This document shows, in pieces, positions 23,191 through 31,100 of a DNA stretch of 39,682 nt. The notes under the pieces were generated by a model that was given only the letters and a program-made list of their open reading frames with translations, ran no database searches and had not been told where the DNA came from. The translations under genes were made by a program, and so were the position numbers. Numbering within the stretch: the stretch's first letter is position 1; the number at the start of each line of letters is the position of its first letter. The stretch lies in NCBI GenBank assembly GCA_964437425.1, contig CAYTGO010000027.1, positions 1 through 39,682 of the forward strand, read 5' to 3'. Source of the DNA: Scalindua sp964437425 (GTDB lineage Bacteria > Planctomycetota > Brocadiia > Brocadiales > Scalinduaceae).

Positions 23191-24281
23191 AGGTCAAAGC
23201 GATTATGGTGTCGGGTGATAATGATTCCAGAACGGGGAGTATACACAATATCCTCGTCTTTCCTAACAACCAGGAGCATAAGGTAATACCATCACGGTCC
23301 TTTGACAGTTTGAGATCAACCATCGAGAGGGTTATGTCGTCAAGTAGTATTCATGATCGGAAGTTTACAATAGATACCGGGCTTAAAGATGATGACAATT
23401 TATGTAATGACTTGAGCTCTATGGGCCTCTCTATTGCTGTCGGCATAGAGACATGCCTCAACGGCTGGAAGGATGCATGGGAGAATGTGTGGGAAGAGTG
23501 GTGCTTTACCGGAGAGGTGACTAATTCTCAAGGTGAGATCGGCGCAATAGGCGGTGCGAGAGAAAAGCTTGAATCAGCAACGGATGATGAAAAGATAAAC
23601 TATATCATGATTCCCTCTCAAAACAGACAGGAGATCATAAACTGGATAGATAAGAGAGGAGATATTAACTACAAAGTAAACCCTGCCAGGAAAATAAGTG
23701 CCAGGCAGACAGAAAATTCTCCATCCATCTTTAGCAGGGTCTGGTCATTGTCGACCGGAAATACACTAATGTGTATAGCATTAATACTATGGTTCCTGTC
23801 AATTGCCTATCTTCCCGTAAGATATCTAATCCGGGATAACGTCCATATAGTGAATAATGGTAATCTGCAGTCAACCATAAGCCTTCCAATCAGATATCCT
23901 GAAAAAGTGAGAGAAAAACTCATAAAAAATGGATTCCCTGAGGGACAGATTAATAGTATTCCATTTTCAAGCCTGACCAGAAAAGATCAGATTGGCAGTG
24001 TCCTGATAACAGATAGAAACGGGACTATTGAATTTGAGATTATCAATTCACAGGATTGGACTCTGATTTCAAGTTACATCTGTGGTGGGTACATTGCGCT
24101 ATTTGCCATTATCATAGTTGCACTTGCTATAGGAAAAAAAAGCGGCAACACTAAAAGCATTAAATACAATACCGTAAACATAAATTATGATTCTCTGCTC
24201 CTGACAAACATAAACAAGGAGATCATGTTTGTTGACAACATAAAACAGGCTGAAACTATTGTAGAACATAAGATTTACTGA
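23145..24281 (+). CDS. Membrane protein with degenerate Lon (S16) protease domain
   Basis: A 378-residue protein without an ATPase domain. Residues about 12-172 match the proteolytic domain of Lon: LLFIKVKAIMVSG, then DLSSMGLSIAVGIETCLNG (Lon 'DGPSAGIA' region; S92 at the catalytic serine position) and FTGEVTNSQGEIGAIGGARE (Lon 'TGEITLRG..LPIGGLKEK'), where the catalytic lysine position is R139. Loss of the Ser-Lys dyad suggests a non-proteolytic or altered enzyme. Two membrane segments follow (about 205-228 and 307-330), with a soluble loop of about 80 residues between them. GGAG ten bases before ATG supports this start; Met21 (23205) is an alternative but would cut the domain. A role in controlling the sigma/anti-sigma pair is inferred from position. 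Confidence 0.72.
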   Translation: MARAVKTTQDDLLFIKVKAIMVSGDNDSRTGSIHNILVFPNNQEHKVIPSRSFDSLRSTIERVMSSSSIHDRKFTIDTGLKDDDNLCNDLSSMGLSIAVGIETCLNGWKDAWENVWEEWCFTGEVTNSQGEIGAIGGAREKLESATDDEKINYIMIPSQNRQEIINWIDKRGDINYKVNPARKISARQTENSPSIFSRVWSLSTGNTLMCIALILWFLSIAYLPVRYLIRDNVHIVNNGNLQSTISLPIRYPEKVREKLIKNGFPEGQINSIPFSSLTRKDQIGSVLITDRNGTIEFEIINSQDWTLISSYICGGYIALFAIIIVALAIGKKSGNTKSIKYNTVNINYDSLLLTNINKEIMFVDNIKQAETIVEHKIY

Positions 24282-24331
24282 ACCACATAATTTAGTCACA
24301 GATTGACGATGATATTCGCAGACTTAACAAA

Positions 24332-25246
24332 ATGAAAAAATATCTACTACATATATTAATCATATCAATTGTATTCATTCTAATGCCTGATATTCAAGCG
24401 GCAGAAGAGGAGAAAGACCGTCTTCTGGTAATACCTCTTAAGGCACAGAAAGGTATTGATCAGGAAGAGGCGATTCTCTTGACTGATGTACTATCAGTAG
24501 AAATATATAGATCTGGCAGGTTTACGATACTTAACAGGGATGATATGAAGGCGGTGCTAACAGAGAAGGAGTTTGAACTTGCAATGGGTTGCGATGATAA
24601 CGTATGCCTGCTTGAGAATGTGGAAAAGCTCGCAGTGAATAAGTTAATTGCTGGAAATATAGGAAAATTAGGGGAGAAGTATATTATTACAATACGGCTG
24701 ATTAACGAAGATGGTGAGAACGAGGCGATGGAGAGAGAGAGCTGTGATTGTGCGCTCAGTGAACTTGACAAGACCATAGAGAAGATTTCATACAAGTTCC
24801 TGAAGCATCTAGATGGAGAAGTTCTGCCTGAAGACTCAGTTGTAGTAGAGAGCGAAACTGGAGAAGTAGATCGGGTTGTTGATACTGTAAAGAGTGATAC
24901 AGGACAGCAAAAGGATAGAAGAAACCTGGCAGAAGTCAGGGATGAGTGGTCAGAGTGGCAGGATAACATGACTATAGCCTACAATGAGGCACTTAAAAGT
25001 GACAATGATGCCCACTTGAATATTCGCGAAAAGGCAAGAAACTGGAGACGGATAATCAAAGATTTCAGGCAGGATAATCCATATAGTACAGAAGACGACA
25101 GAATACGCAGGCATGCAAAGTTAAGGCTCAAAGAGTACATGAGACTGGCAGGGAGGTCTGATAAGCTAAGGAAAACAGATAAACCTCGGAGACGACCAAA
25201 GCCTCCAGTGCATCCAATTCCTCCGGGAGTTAAAAGGAGATGGTAG
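24332..25246 (+). CDS. Exported protein with CsgG/TolB-like N-terminal domain
   Basis: A 304-residue protein with a signal peptide (MKKYLLHILIISIVFILMPD, cleavage probably after IQA at about residue 23). Residues about 30-160 resemble the nucleotide-binding-like alpha/beta domain found in CsgG, TolB-N and related envelope proteins: RLLVIPLKA, then SGRFTILNRDDMKAVL and KLIAGNIGKLGEKYIITIRL. It has three cysteines close together (GCDDNVC and CDC). The C-terminal third is charged and ends in a basic, proline-rich tail (RRRPKPPVHPIPPGVKRRW) that could bind anionic polymers. No lipobox is seen. Located between the Lon-like gene and an LPP20/FlgT-like gene. Confidence 0.7.
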   Translation: MKKYLLHILIISIVFILMPDIQAAEEEKDRLLVIPLKAQKGIDQEEAILLTDVLSVEIYRSGRFTILNRDDMKAVLTEKEFELAMGCDDNVCLLENVEKLAVNKLIAGNIGKLGEKYIITIRLINEDGENEAMERESCDCALSELDKTIEKISYKFLKHLDGEVLPEDSVVVESETGEVDRVVDTVKSDTGQQKDRRNLAEVRDEWSEWQDNMTIAYNEALKSDNDAHLNIREKARNWRRIIKDFRQDNPYSTEDDRIRRHAKLRLKEYMRLAGRSDKLRKTDKPRRRPKPPVHPIPPGVKRRW

Positions 25247-25253
25247 TAACAGC

Positions 25254-25281
25254 GAGTTGCGAGTTGAATACGGAATTTAGT
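25254..25281. repeat. Short heptamer repeat (GAGTTGC family)
   Basis: GAGTTGC, GAGTTGA, ATACGGA, ATTTAGT follow the stop of the preceding gene. Read on the minus strand this gives ATTCCGTATTCAACTCGCAA, clearly related to the heptamer run at 16575-16616 (ATTCCGTACTCGGAACTC). Confidence 0.45.
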
Positions 25282-25343
25282 AAATTAAAATTATTTTTCC
25301 TGTACTTCCTGCTTTCCTTAGCTGAATAAGGTTTTTTGTCTTT

Positions 25344-25418
25344 CTCTGCGGCCTTGGCGCCTTTGCGAGAGATTGTTGTTTTGTATTCATCTGTGATAAT
25401 CTGTGTATATCTGTGGCT
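25344..25418. repeat. Nonamer and decamer degenerate repeats
   Basis: Three 9-base words CTCTGCGGC, CTTGGCGCC, TTTGCGAGA (25344-25370) are followed by three tandem 10-base words ATCTGTGATA, ATCTGTGTAT, ATCTGTGGCT (25389-25418). The array fills the leader of the next gene. A related nonamer array lies at 28311-28337, and the word AATCCGTG at about 26715 looks like a remnant. Confidence 0.55.
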
Positions 25419-25441
25419 AAATTTATAATGAGAAAAATATC

Positions 25442-26605
25442 ATGAAAAAACTTATACTCATCACTCTTTGTCCAATGTTGTTTATATTTATCATATCGGC
25501 ATATCTTCTTCCGGTAGTTTATGCAGCGGAATCAACTACTGTGACGGCAGATGGTGTTGGGACATTAATAGGGAATGACAGTGCAAGGGCGAGGGATGAG
25601 GCGCTCAGAGACGCTTACCGGATGGCACTTGAAAAGGCCGGGGTTAACATGAGCACCTATACAGAGATGGTGGACCTTGTCGTAATTAAGGATGTCGTAC
25701 GCGCCGAAGTATCGGGTCATGTGGCATCCTGGGAGATAGAAGATGAAGGTGTGCGGGGTGATGGTCTCTATTACGTGACCATAACGGCAAAAGTTGTAAA
25801 AGCCCCTATTAAGAAAGATGATAAAGAGGCCTTGAGGCTGATTATAGATATGATGGGTAACCCCAGGTTTATCGTGCTTGTAGACGAGGCTAATAATGGA
25901 GAAAAACCACCGTTTTCCACTCTTGAAGCTATGCTGACGGAGGCGTTGACTGATTTTGGATACCACAGCATTGACCCGACCCAGAAAAAGATAATTGAAG
26001 ATACAGAAGATGCCAGAAGGGCAATAGGGGGAGATACTAAAGCGGCACAGAAGCTTGCTATGAGAATGCAGGTCGATGTGATAATTACCGGCAAGGTATA
26101 TACAGAAAAGCTGCCAAAGAATGAGTACTTTGAAGGGACCAACTGGGTATCGAGCAAGGCATACAGTACTGTCCGGGCAGTAATCGCCGAGACGGGTAAG
26201 ATACTGGATGTTGCCAGCCCGGAGAAACCGGGAGCTGGATTGACCTTCAATGATGCAGGGACTAAGGCAATCAAACAGTGCGGACAGAGCATGGCAGACG
26301 ATCTTATATGGAACATTCCTCAGCATATAGATGTTTATGACGGAAAAACCATTCAATTGCTGGTAAACGGGATCGAATACTCCGACTACTCTAAGTTGAC
26401 CGGTGAATTAAGAAATATGAGAAAGGTGACATATGTATTTCCAAGAGGATGGGAAAAAGACCAACCTGCTGTCTACGACGTAAAGACTCTGGGTAATGCA
26501 GAGGCTCTGGCAGCAAGGCTTGAAGCTTTCGGTATGGAGATAGTAAGATTGAGCATGAATAAGATAGAGGTGAAAAAAGCTAAAAAGGGTTGGTTTAGTT
26601 GGTGA
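25442..26605 (+). CDS. Exported FlgT/LPP20-like protein
   Basis: A 387-residue exported protein with a signal peptide ending near VVYAAE (about residue 29). Residues about 30-120 resemble the FlgT N-terminal/LPP20 fold: TVTADGVGTLIGND, ARARDEALRDAYRMALEKAG, and VVRAEVSGHVASWEIEDEG. A second alpha/beta region (about 135-290) with LAMRMQVDVIITGKVYTEKL resembles the middle domain of FlgT or a CsgG-like unit. FlgT stabilises the flagellar outer-membrane ring, but no flagellar genes are here, so the domain more likely serves another outer-membrane complex. The truncated protein encoded at 28517 has a paralogous first domain. C terminus basic. Confidence 0.72.
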   Translation: MKKLILITLCPMLFIFIISAYLLPVVYAAESTTVTADGVGTLIGNDSARARDEALRDAYRMALEKAGVNMSTYTEMVDLVVIKDVVRAEVSGHVASWEIEDEGVRGDGLYYVTITAKVVKAPIKKDDKEALRLIIDMMGNPRFIVLVDEANNGEKPPFSTLEAMLTEALTDFGYHSIDPTQKKIIEDTEDARRAIGGDTKAAQKLAMRMQVDVIITGKVYTEKLPKNEYFEGTNWVSSKAYSTVRAVIAETGKILDVASPEKPGAGLTFNDAGTKAIKQCGQSMADDLIWNIPQHIDVYDGKTIQLLVNGIEYSDYSKLTGELRNMRKVTYVFPRGWEKDQPAVYDVKTLGNAEALAARLEAFGMEIVRLSMNKIEVKKAKKGWFSW

Positions 26606-26737
26606 TAGGGAAAGACAAAAGTCTGGATTCACAATCCCAGGATTTCTAAATCCTTAAATCAGTTAAAAATTTGAGTAAATTTGTTGAATTAGTGTCTTCT
26701 TTTTTATCTTCATTAATCCGTGCCCTGGAATATGCAT

Positions 26738-28276
26738 ATGAAAAGATTATTTGCCCTGACACTGTTATCAGCCATTCTTTGTTCGATGCTCGGTTGCGTT
26801 ACTGTGAATGTCGTCAAGAACACACAAACGGTATCACTACCTCATGAACAGAAGCAGGCGGTACCTTTGTATACGGAAAAGGAATATTCTGCCCCTCAGC
26901 AGGCTGATGCCTCCGGATTTGAGAAAGAGATGAAGAGAGGTCGCGATCTTCTGAGCAGAAAACAGTACGGGGAGTCTATCGACTGTTTTAAGGCAATTGC
27001 GATAAGACATCCTAGAGAGACAAAGGTTCAGTATTATATTGCACTTGCCTATGACGAGAGTGGTGATGAGAGAGAGGCTTTACGGAGGTACAAGAGTTTC
27101 GTAGATATTCAGACAGGTGACGAGGTACTGGTATGGAAGTCCGGGAGCAGGATACGTGTACTCAAGGACACTATAGCGGAGGGGCTTATCAAGGCGGCAA
27201 CTGTGCTTGCAGAGGACCATGAGTATGGAGGTTCTCTTGCTAGGCTTGCAGAGGCGTATGACCTGAGGCCATCCTCTGCAATATCGAGGAAGATTGTAGA
27301 GCGGTATGACAGGTATTCAATAAGCTCTATAGCCTGGCAGATGTCATCCATCGGTGATTTGTTATCCGAGAACTCTGTATCTGTCGTGCCTTTTACTGAT
27401 CTGGCAGGAGAAGAGACCAGGGAGGGGAGTGCCGTTGCGATGGAGCTTAAGAATGAGCTTGTTAATATGGAGGAGTTAGAGGTCTATGTTCGCGATGATG
27501 CTTCTGTCAAAGCTATATTGAATGAGGTAGAGTTTGGTGGTTCCGGCGCCATTGATGAAAAGACAAGAATAAAGCTGGGCAAACTGGTAAGCACCGGGGC
27601 AGTTATTACGGGCAGGATCGGCTATGTTGCAGATACATTTAAGATCAATGGATGGATGCTAAATGTAGAGACCGGCAAGATAATTACATCCATGAGCGTC
27701 AGTGTCCTCGGTTGGAATATTGCAGATACGGATAAGTATGCCGATTTCAATGTCAAGGTATGGATGGACAGGAAGGAGTACATTATCGGAGATCAGGTGG
27801 AGATAAATGTACAGACCAACAAGGACTGTTTTGTTACCCTGCTGAATGTTCGCAGCAACGGGGAGATATGGGAGCTCTTCCCCAATGGCTATAATAAGAA
27901 CAATTTCGTAAGGGCAAATACGAGGCACACTATTCCGTCTGGTAATGACAATTTTCGACTGGCCATAGTAGCACCTTCCGGCCAGGATTACATAAAGGCG
28001 ATAGTCACCTCAGTACCTATAACCAGAGAGCAGATATCACAGGTACTCTCTGAAGAGAACTCTATCCTGGTATCCCCGTCAGACATCGTCAGGCAGAGAG
28101 GAGAATCTGCCTTCAGGTCTGTCTCTCCATCAGAGATGAGGGGTCTTCATGAAATCCTGACAAGAGGAGTAGGAGTATTTCCCGATCCGAAAGGCAATCT
28201 CAGTTACAACAATTCCGACTCCGATACCAGGTTTGAGTACGCAGTGTGCACATGGTCGTTTGTGACTAAAAGATGA
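26738..28276 (+). CDS. Lipoprotein with TPR, CsgG-like and DUF4384 domains
   Basis: A 512-residue envelope protein. Start ATG 26738 is chosen because it begins a signal peptide directly (MKRLFALTLLSAILCSMLGC); a lipobox-like MLGC gives C20. TPR-like helices occupy about residues 60-180 (KQYGESIDCFKAIAIRHPRE). Residues about 200-320 resemble CsgG (VSVVPFTDLAGEETREGSAV, later VSTGAVITGRIGYV). A DUF4384 domain follows (about 325-425): VKVWMDRKEYIIGDQVEINV, then CFVTLLNVRSNGEIWELFPN. DUF4384 is a periplasmic or surface beta domain of unknown role. The mix suggests a scaffold of an outer-envelope complex. A strong terminator lies 140 bases after the stop. Confidence 0.8.
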   Translation: MKRLFALTLLSAILCSMLGCVTVNVVKNTQTVSLPHEQKQAVPLYTEKEYSAPQQADASGFEKEMKRGRDLLSRKQYGESIDCFKAIAIRHPRETKVQYYIALAYDESGDEREALRRYKSFVDIQTGDEVLVWKSGSRIRVLKDTIAEGLIKAATVLAEDHEYGGSLARLAEAYDLRPSSAISRKIVERYDRYSISSIAWQMSSIGDLLSENSVSVVPFTDLAGEETREGSAVAMELKNELVNMEELEVYVRDDASVKAILNEVEFGGSGAIDEKTRIKLGKLVSTGAVITGRIGYVADTFKINGWMLNVETGKIITSMSVSVLGWNIADTDKYADFNVKVWMDRKEYIIGDQVEINVQTNKDCFVTLLNVRSNGEIWELFPNGYNKNNFVRANTRHTIPSGNDNFRLAIVAPSGQDYIKAIVTSVPITREQISQVLSEENSILVSPSDIVRQRGESAFRSVSPSEMRGLHEILTRGVGVFPDPKGNLSYNNSDSDTRFEYAVCTWSFVTKR

Positions 28277-28310
28277 TGCATGCAATTGAATATTCAATTT
28301 ATCTACCTTT

Positions 28311-28337
28311 CTCCGTGCACTTTGTGTCCTTGTGTGA
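28311..28337. repeat. Nonamer degenerate repeat (CTxxGTGxx)
   Basis: Three consecutive 9-base words CTCCGTGCA, CTTTGTGTC, CTTGTGTGA, related to the nonamers at 25344-25370. It lies between the DUF4384 gene and the terminator at 28418. Confidence 0.5.
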
Positions 28338-28417
28338 TGAAACTCTTTTTATTTTTTAGCTGTATGTGAGAATTTTTTTTGCACCAGATCCACTTCCCAC
28401 GATGATTAATAGGTAAA

Positions 28418-28449
28418 GCACTTAAGTCATACGGCTTAAGTGCGTTTTT
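28418..28449 (+). terminator. Rho-independent terminator
   Basis: A perfect 9-bp stem GCACTTAAG/CTTAAGTGC with an 8-base loop is followed by G and five T. It sits after the DUF4384 lipoprotein gene and should end the sigma-factor operon transcript, so the next gene (28517) probably has its own promoter. Confidence 0.85.
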
Positions 28450-28516
28450 ACAATAAGTTTCAGATTTTAGAACTCTAAACCCAATTATATTTATTTAAGA
28501 AGAAAGGGGTTGTGAT

Positions 28517-29469
28517 ATGTATCTACGGAGACTTAAACTTCTAGTGGTGGTTATGCTGTTTGCAGGAATGGCGTTTACCGGTCAAGGCACGCTTAAGGCT
28601 GGTGAAAAGGTGTCCAGTGGAAAGGCAAATATTAATCTTGGTGGAGGAGAGAGGGGTANNNNNNNNNNNNNNNNNNNNNNNNNNNNNNNNNNNNNNNNNN
28701 NNNNNNNNNNNNNNNNNNNNNNNNNNNNNNNNNNNNNNNNNNNNNNNNNNNNNNNNNNGAAAAGGTGTCCAGTGGAAAGGCAAATATTAATCTTGGTGGA
28801 GGAGAGAGGGGTACCATCAACTGGGGTACCGAATTTATCACTGCGAAGGGTATTGTTCCGATAACACAGAATGAAGCGCTTGCAAGAAGAGGTGCCATAG
28901 TTGATGCCAACAGGAGATTACTGGAGATAATCAAGGGTGTTCGTATAGATGCCAGGACTGTTATATCCGACCTCATGGAAGTAAATGATGTCGTAAAGCA
29001 GGAGGTGAGTGGAGTGATTACCCATGCTGAGATAGTGAGTGAAAGCCAGGAGAACGGGAATTACATCATAAATATGCGGGTACCTGTGGGAAAATTCGTC
29101 TCACTCATTGTGAAAGACACACAGGTTCCCATGCCGGACTTCCCGGCACCTACTAAATATACTGGACTGCTTATAGATGCCAGGGGGCACAATCTGGAGC
29201 CTGCAATATTTGTCAGTATATATAATGACAAGGACGGAACAAAGATATGCGGACCGATCCATCCAATATACCGCGTAAGTGTGAAGGATTTAGATGATAT
29301 CAATGAAGATCGCCTTGGCGACAATCCACTCAGGATCAAGATTAAGGGAACAACCGGTCCGAGCAATGTTGACATGACAATAAATAATAAAAACTCAAAA
29401 AAGGTGAGGAAGAAGATAATGAACACCGGGATATTCTCAAAGAGTAAGGTCATTATCATAATTGACTAG
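28517..29469 (+). CDS. Exported LPP20/FlgT-like protein, interrupted by an assembly gap
   Basis: An exported protein split by a run of 100 N. The 55 bases before the gap (28604-28658) are repeated exactly after it (28759-28813), so the real sequence probably contains them once; joining them gives one frame of 265 residues. It begins MYLRRLKLLVVVMLFAGMAF (signal peptide, cleavage near LKAG) behind AGAAAGGGG. Residues about 50-140 resemble the LPP20/FlgT N-terminal domain: EALARRGAIVDANRRLLEII, VVKQEVSGVITHAEIV. This domain is paralogous to that of the 25442 gene. The C-terminal part (NVDMTINNKNSKKVRKKIMN) is unrecognised. No lipobox. Probably an envelope component acting with its paralogue. 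Confidence 0.72.
28659..28758. other. Assembly gap of 100 N, probably spurious
   Basis: Both flanks carry the identical 55-base sequence (28604-28658 and 28759-28813), as expected when two contigs actually overlap but the scaffolder inserted a default gap. No sequence is likely to be missing. Confidence 0.85.
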
Positions 29470-29567
29470 ATAACAACCAACCACAGTCGGTTCAATAATC
29501 GGAAGAAGCGTAATGGGGCTGTTGTGGTTAAATGGGGGAGAGATAAACTAAAAGTAGTATAAAAAAA

Positions 29568-29607
29568 GGCACAGAGAAATATATTGTTCTTATATATTTT
29601 CTGTGCC
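29568..29607. terminator. Bidirectional rho-independent terminator
   Basis: GGCACAGAGAAATATAT pairs with ATATATTTTCTGTGCC (one bulged base) around a 7-base loop. An A-tract precedes it and T's follow, so it can end transcription from both the 28517 gene (plus) and the convergent radical SAM gene (minus). Confidence 0.85.
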
Positions 29608-29624
29608 TTTTGAGTTTAAACGAA

Positions 29625-31088
29625 TTAAACAGCTATGCCTTTGTCTGTTGTTACAGTAACAGCACTGCTCTTGTACCAATCCTTGTAATAATCACCTGAA
29701 TCGTATAGTAGACGAAGATTTTCCAGTACCTGCTCAAACACTTGTATCCAGTCAGAGCCAACCCTGAATCCAAACATCGCATTACGTTTGCCATGAGTTG
29801 TGCTGCCAATAGTTTGAAGTGATTTTCTAAATCTTAGTCTTATATTGTCACCGGCGTACAGATGGTCATACATATATTGCATGCCTTCTATGAACTCCTC
29901 AAGGTTCATATCTATGAGTCTATGAACTACATGTGCAGTATCATAATATTTCCAGTCTTCAGGATAATTTTTTCTGAAAATCCTCTTCTCAGAATCAAGC
30001 CTGTCGTAAAGCGCAGTCTTAGGAAACGGACAGTTGATTCCAAAGGTAAGAACATCAATATTGTTTTGCAGCACAAAATCTGTCATCCTTTTGAATGAAT
30101 CTTTGTCATCTCCATCTGCTCCAAGAACAATTGATCCCCAAACAACCAGGCCATGATCGTGAATTTTTTGAACGCTGTCATAATACTTATCAGCGCCAAT
30201 CCTTAAATTAGTCGTTTTATTCATCTTTTCCAGAACCGCTTCATTTGTTGATTCTATGCCGCATAGAAACCCAAAATTTCCACTCTTCGCCATAAGATCA
30301 AGCACCTCTGCATCCTTTGATATATTGAGTGCCGTAAATCCAAGCCAGTCCTTTTTGATGCCCCTGTCTATCATGCCACGAAAGAGGTCTTTTGCCCTGT
30401 TAGCAGAGTTCTTACTATGACCATAGAAATTATCTTCTGCGAACATGAGTCCCTTATAATCAGTTGATTCCATTTCGTCCAGAACATCTTCAAACGGTCT
30501 CTCTCTGTATTTTTTTCCCTGAAATGTCGGTACGCTGCAGAAATCGCAGTAATTCGGACACCCCTTTGTTGTAACAATTGATGAAAACTTATAATCATAT
30601 TTCTTTTTCAGGAGTTCTCTATCCGGAAATACATGTTTCATCTCTGACAGACCTGGTAACCCGCCTTCGTATTTCTTTTTGAGTTCGCCTTTTTCAAAAT
30701 CTTTAATGACTTGTGGCCACAACGTTTCAGCCTCTCCGATAAAAATTGCATCCACATGTTTTGAAGCTTCTTCCGGTACTACTGAAGCGTGTATGCCACC
30801 CATGACAACGGTCATGCCTTTTTCTCTGCAGACCTTAGCTATCTGGTAAGCTCTTGGCACTTGATATGTAACAGAAGTGATACAAACCATATCTACAGGT
30901 TCAAATGTAATATCTCCGTTATCATCCAGGGCCAGTTCAAGATTTTCATCGATTACGTCAAACTCCCAGTCACCAGGTGTAAGTGCTGCAATGTATGCCA
31001 GGTTCAAAGGCATTTGAACTATAACAGTTATGCTCTCCTCGCCATGTCTCCCGGGGGGATGTGGATTGATCAGCATCATTTTTTTCAT
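29625..31088 (-). CDS. B12-binding-domain radical SAM enzyme
   Basis: A 487-residue cytoplasmic enzyme. The N-terminal about 135 residues have the cobalamin-binding fold of class B radical SAM proteins (VDMVCITSVTYQVPRAYQIA, VVMGGIHASVVPEEASKHVD, AIFIGEAE) without the DxHxxG motif, as is usual for this group. The radical SAM core has the cluster motif C177-x3-C181-x2-C184 (GCPNYCDFC), which holds a 4Fe-4S cluster that cleaves S-adenosylmethionine. Such enzymes perform difficult C-C or C-methyl chemistry. It is the last gene of the fatty-acid cluster; GGAGG overlaps the stop of the CrtI-like gene, so the two are translationally coupled. Candidate for an unusual ring-forming or rearranging step in lipid synthesis. 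Confidence 0.88.
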   Translation of the reverse strand: MKKMMLINPHPPGRHGEESITVIVQMPLNLAYIAALTPGDWEFDVIDENLELALDDNGDITFEPVDMVCITSVTYQVPRAYQIAKVCREKGMTVVMGGIHASVVPEEASKHVDAIFIGEAETLWPQVIKDFEKGELKKKYEGGLPGLSEMKHVFPDRELLKKKYDYKFSSIVTTKGCPNYCDFCSVPTFQGKKYRERPFEDVLDEMESTDYKGLMFAEDNFYGHSKNSANRAKDLFRGMIDRGIKKDWLGFTALNISKDAEVLDLMAKSGNFGFLCGIESTNEAVLEKMNKTTNLRIGADKYYDSVQKIHDHGLVVWGSIVLGADGDDKDSFKRMTDFVLQNNIDVLTFGINCPFPKTALYDRLDSEKRIFRKNYPEDWKYYDTAHVVHRLIDMNLEEFIEGMQYMYDHLYAGDNIRLRFRKSLQTIGSTTHGKRNAMFGFRVGSDWIQVFEQVLENLRLLYDSGDYYKDWYKSSAVTVTTDKGIAV

Positions 31089-31100
31089 ATTTTTATCCTC

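Noticed and set aside
25565..26356. A 263-codon minus-strand frame opposite the FlgT/LPP20-like gene
   Set aside because: It lies wholly antisense to a gene with a signal peptide and recognisable domains; composition is typical of a shadow frame.
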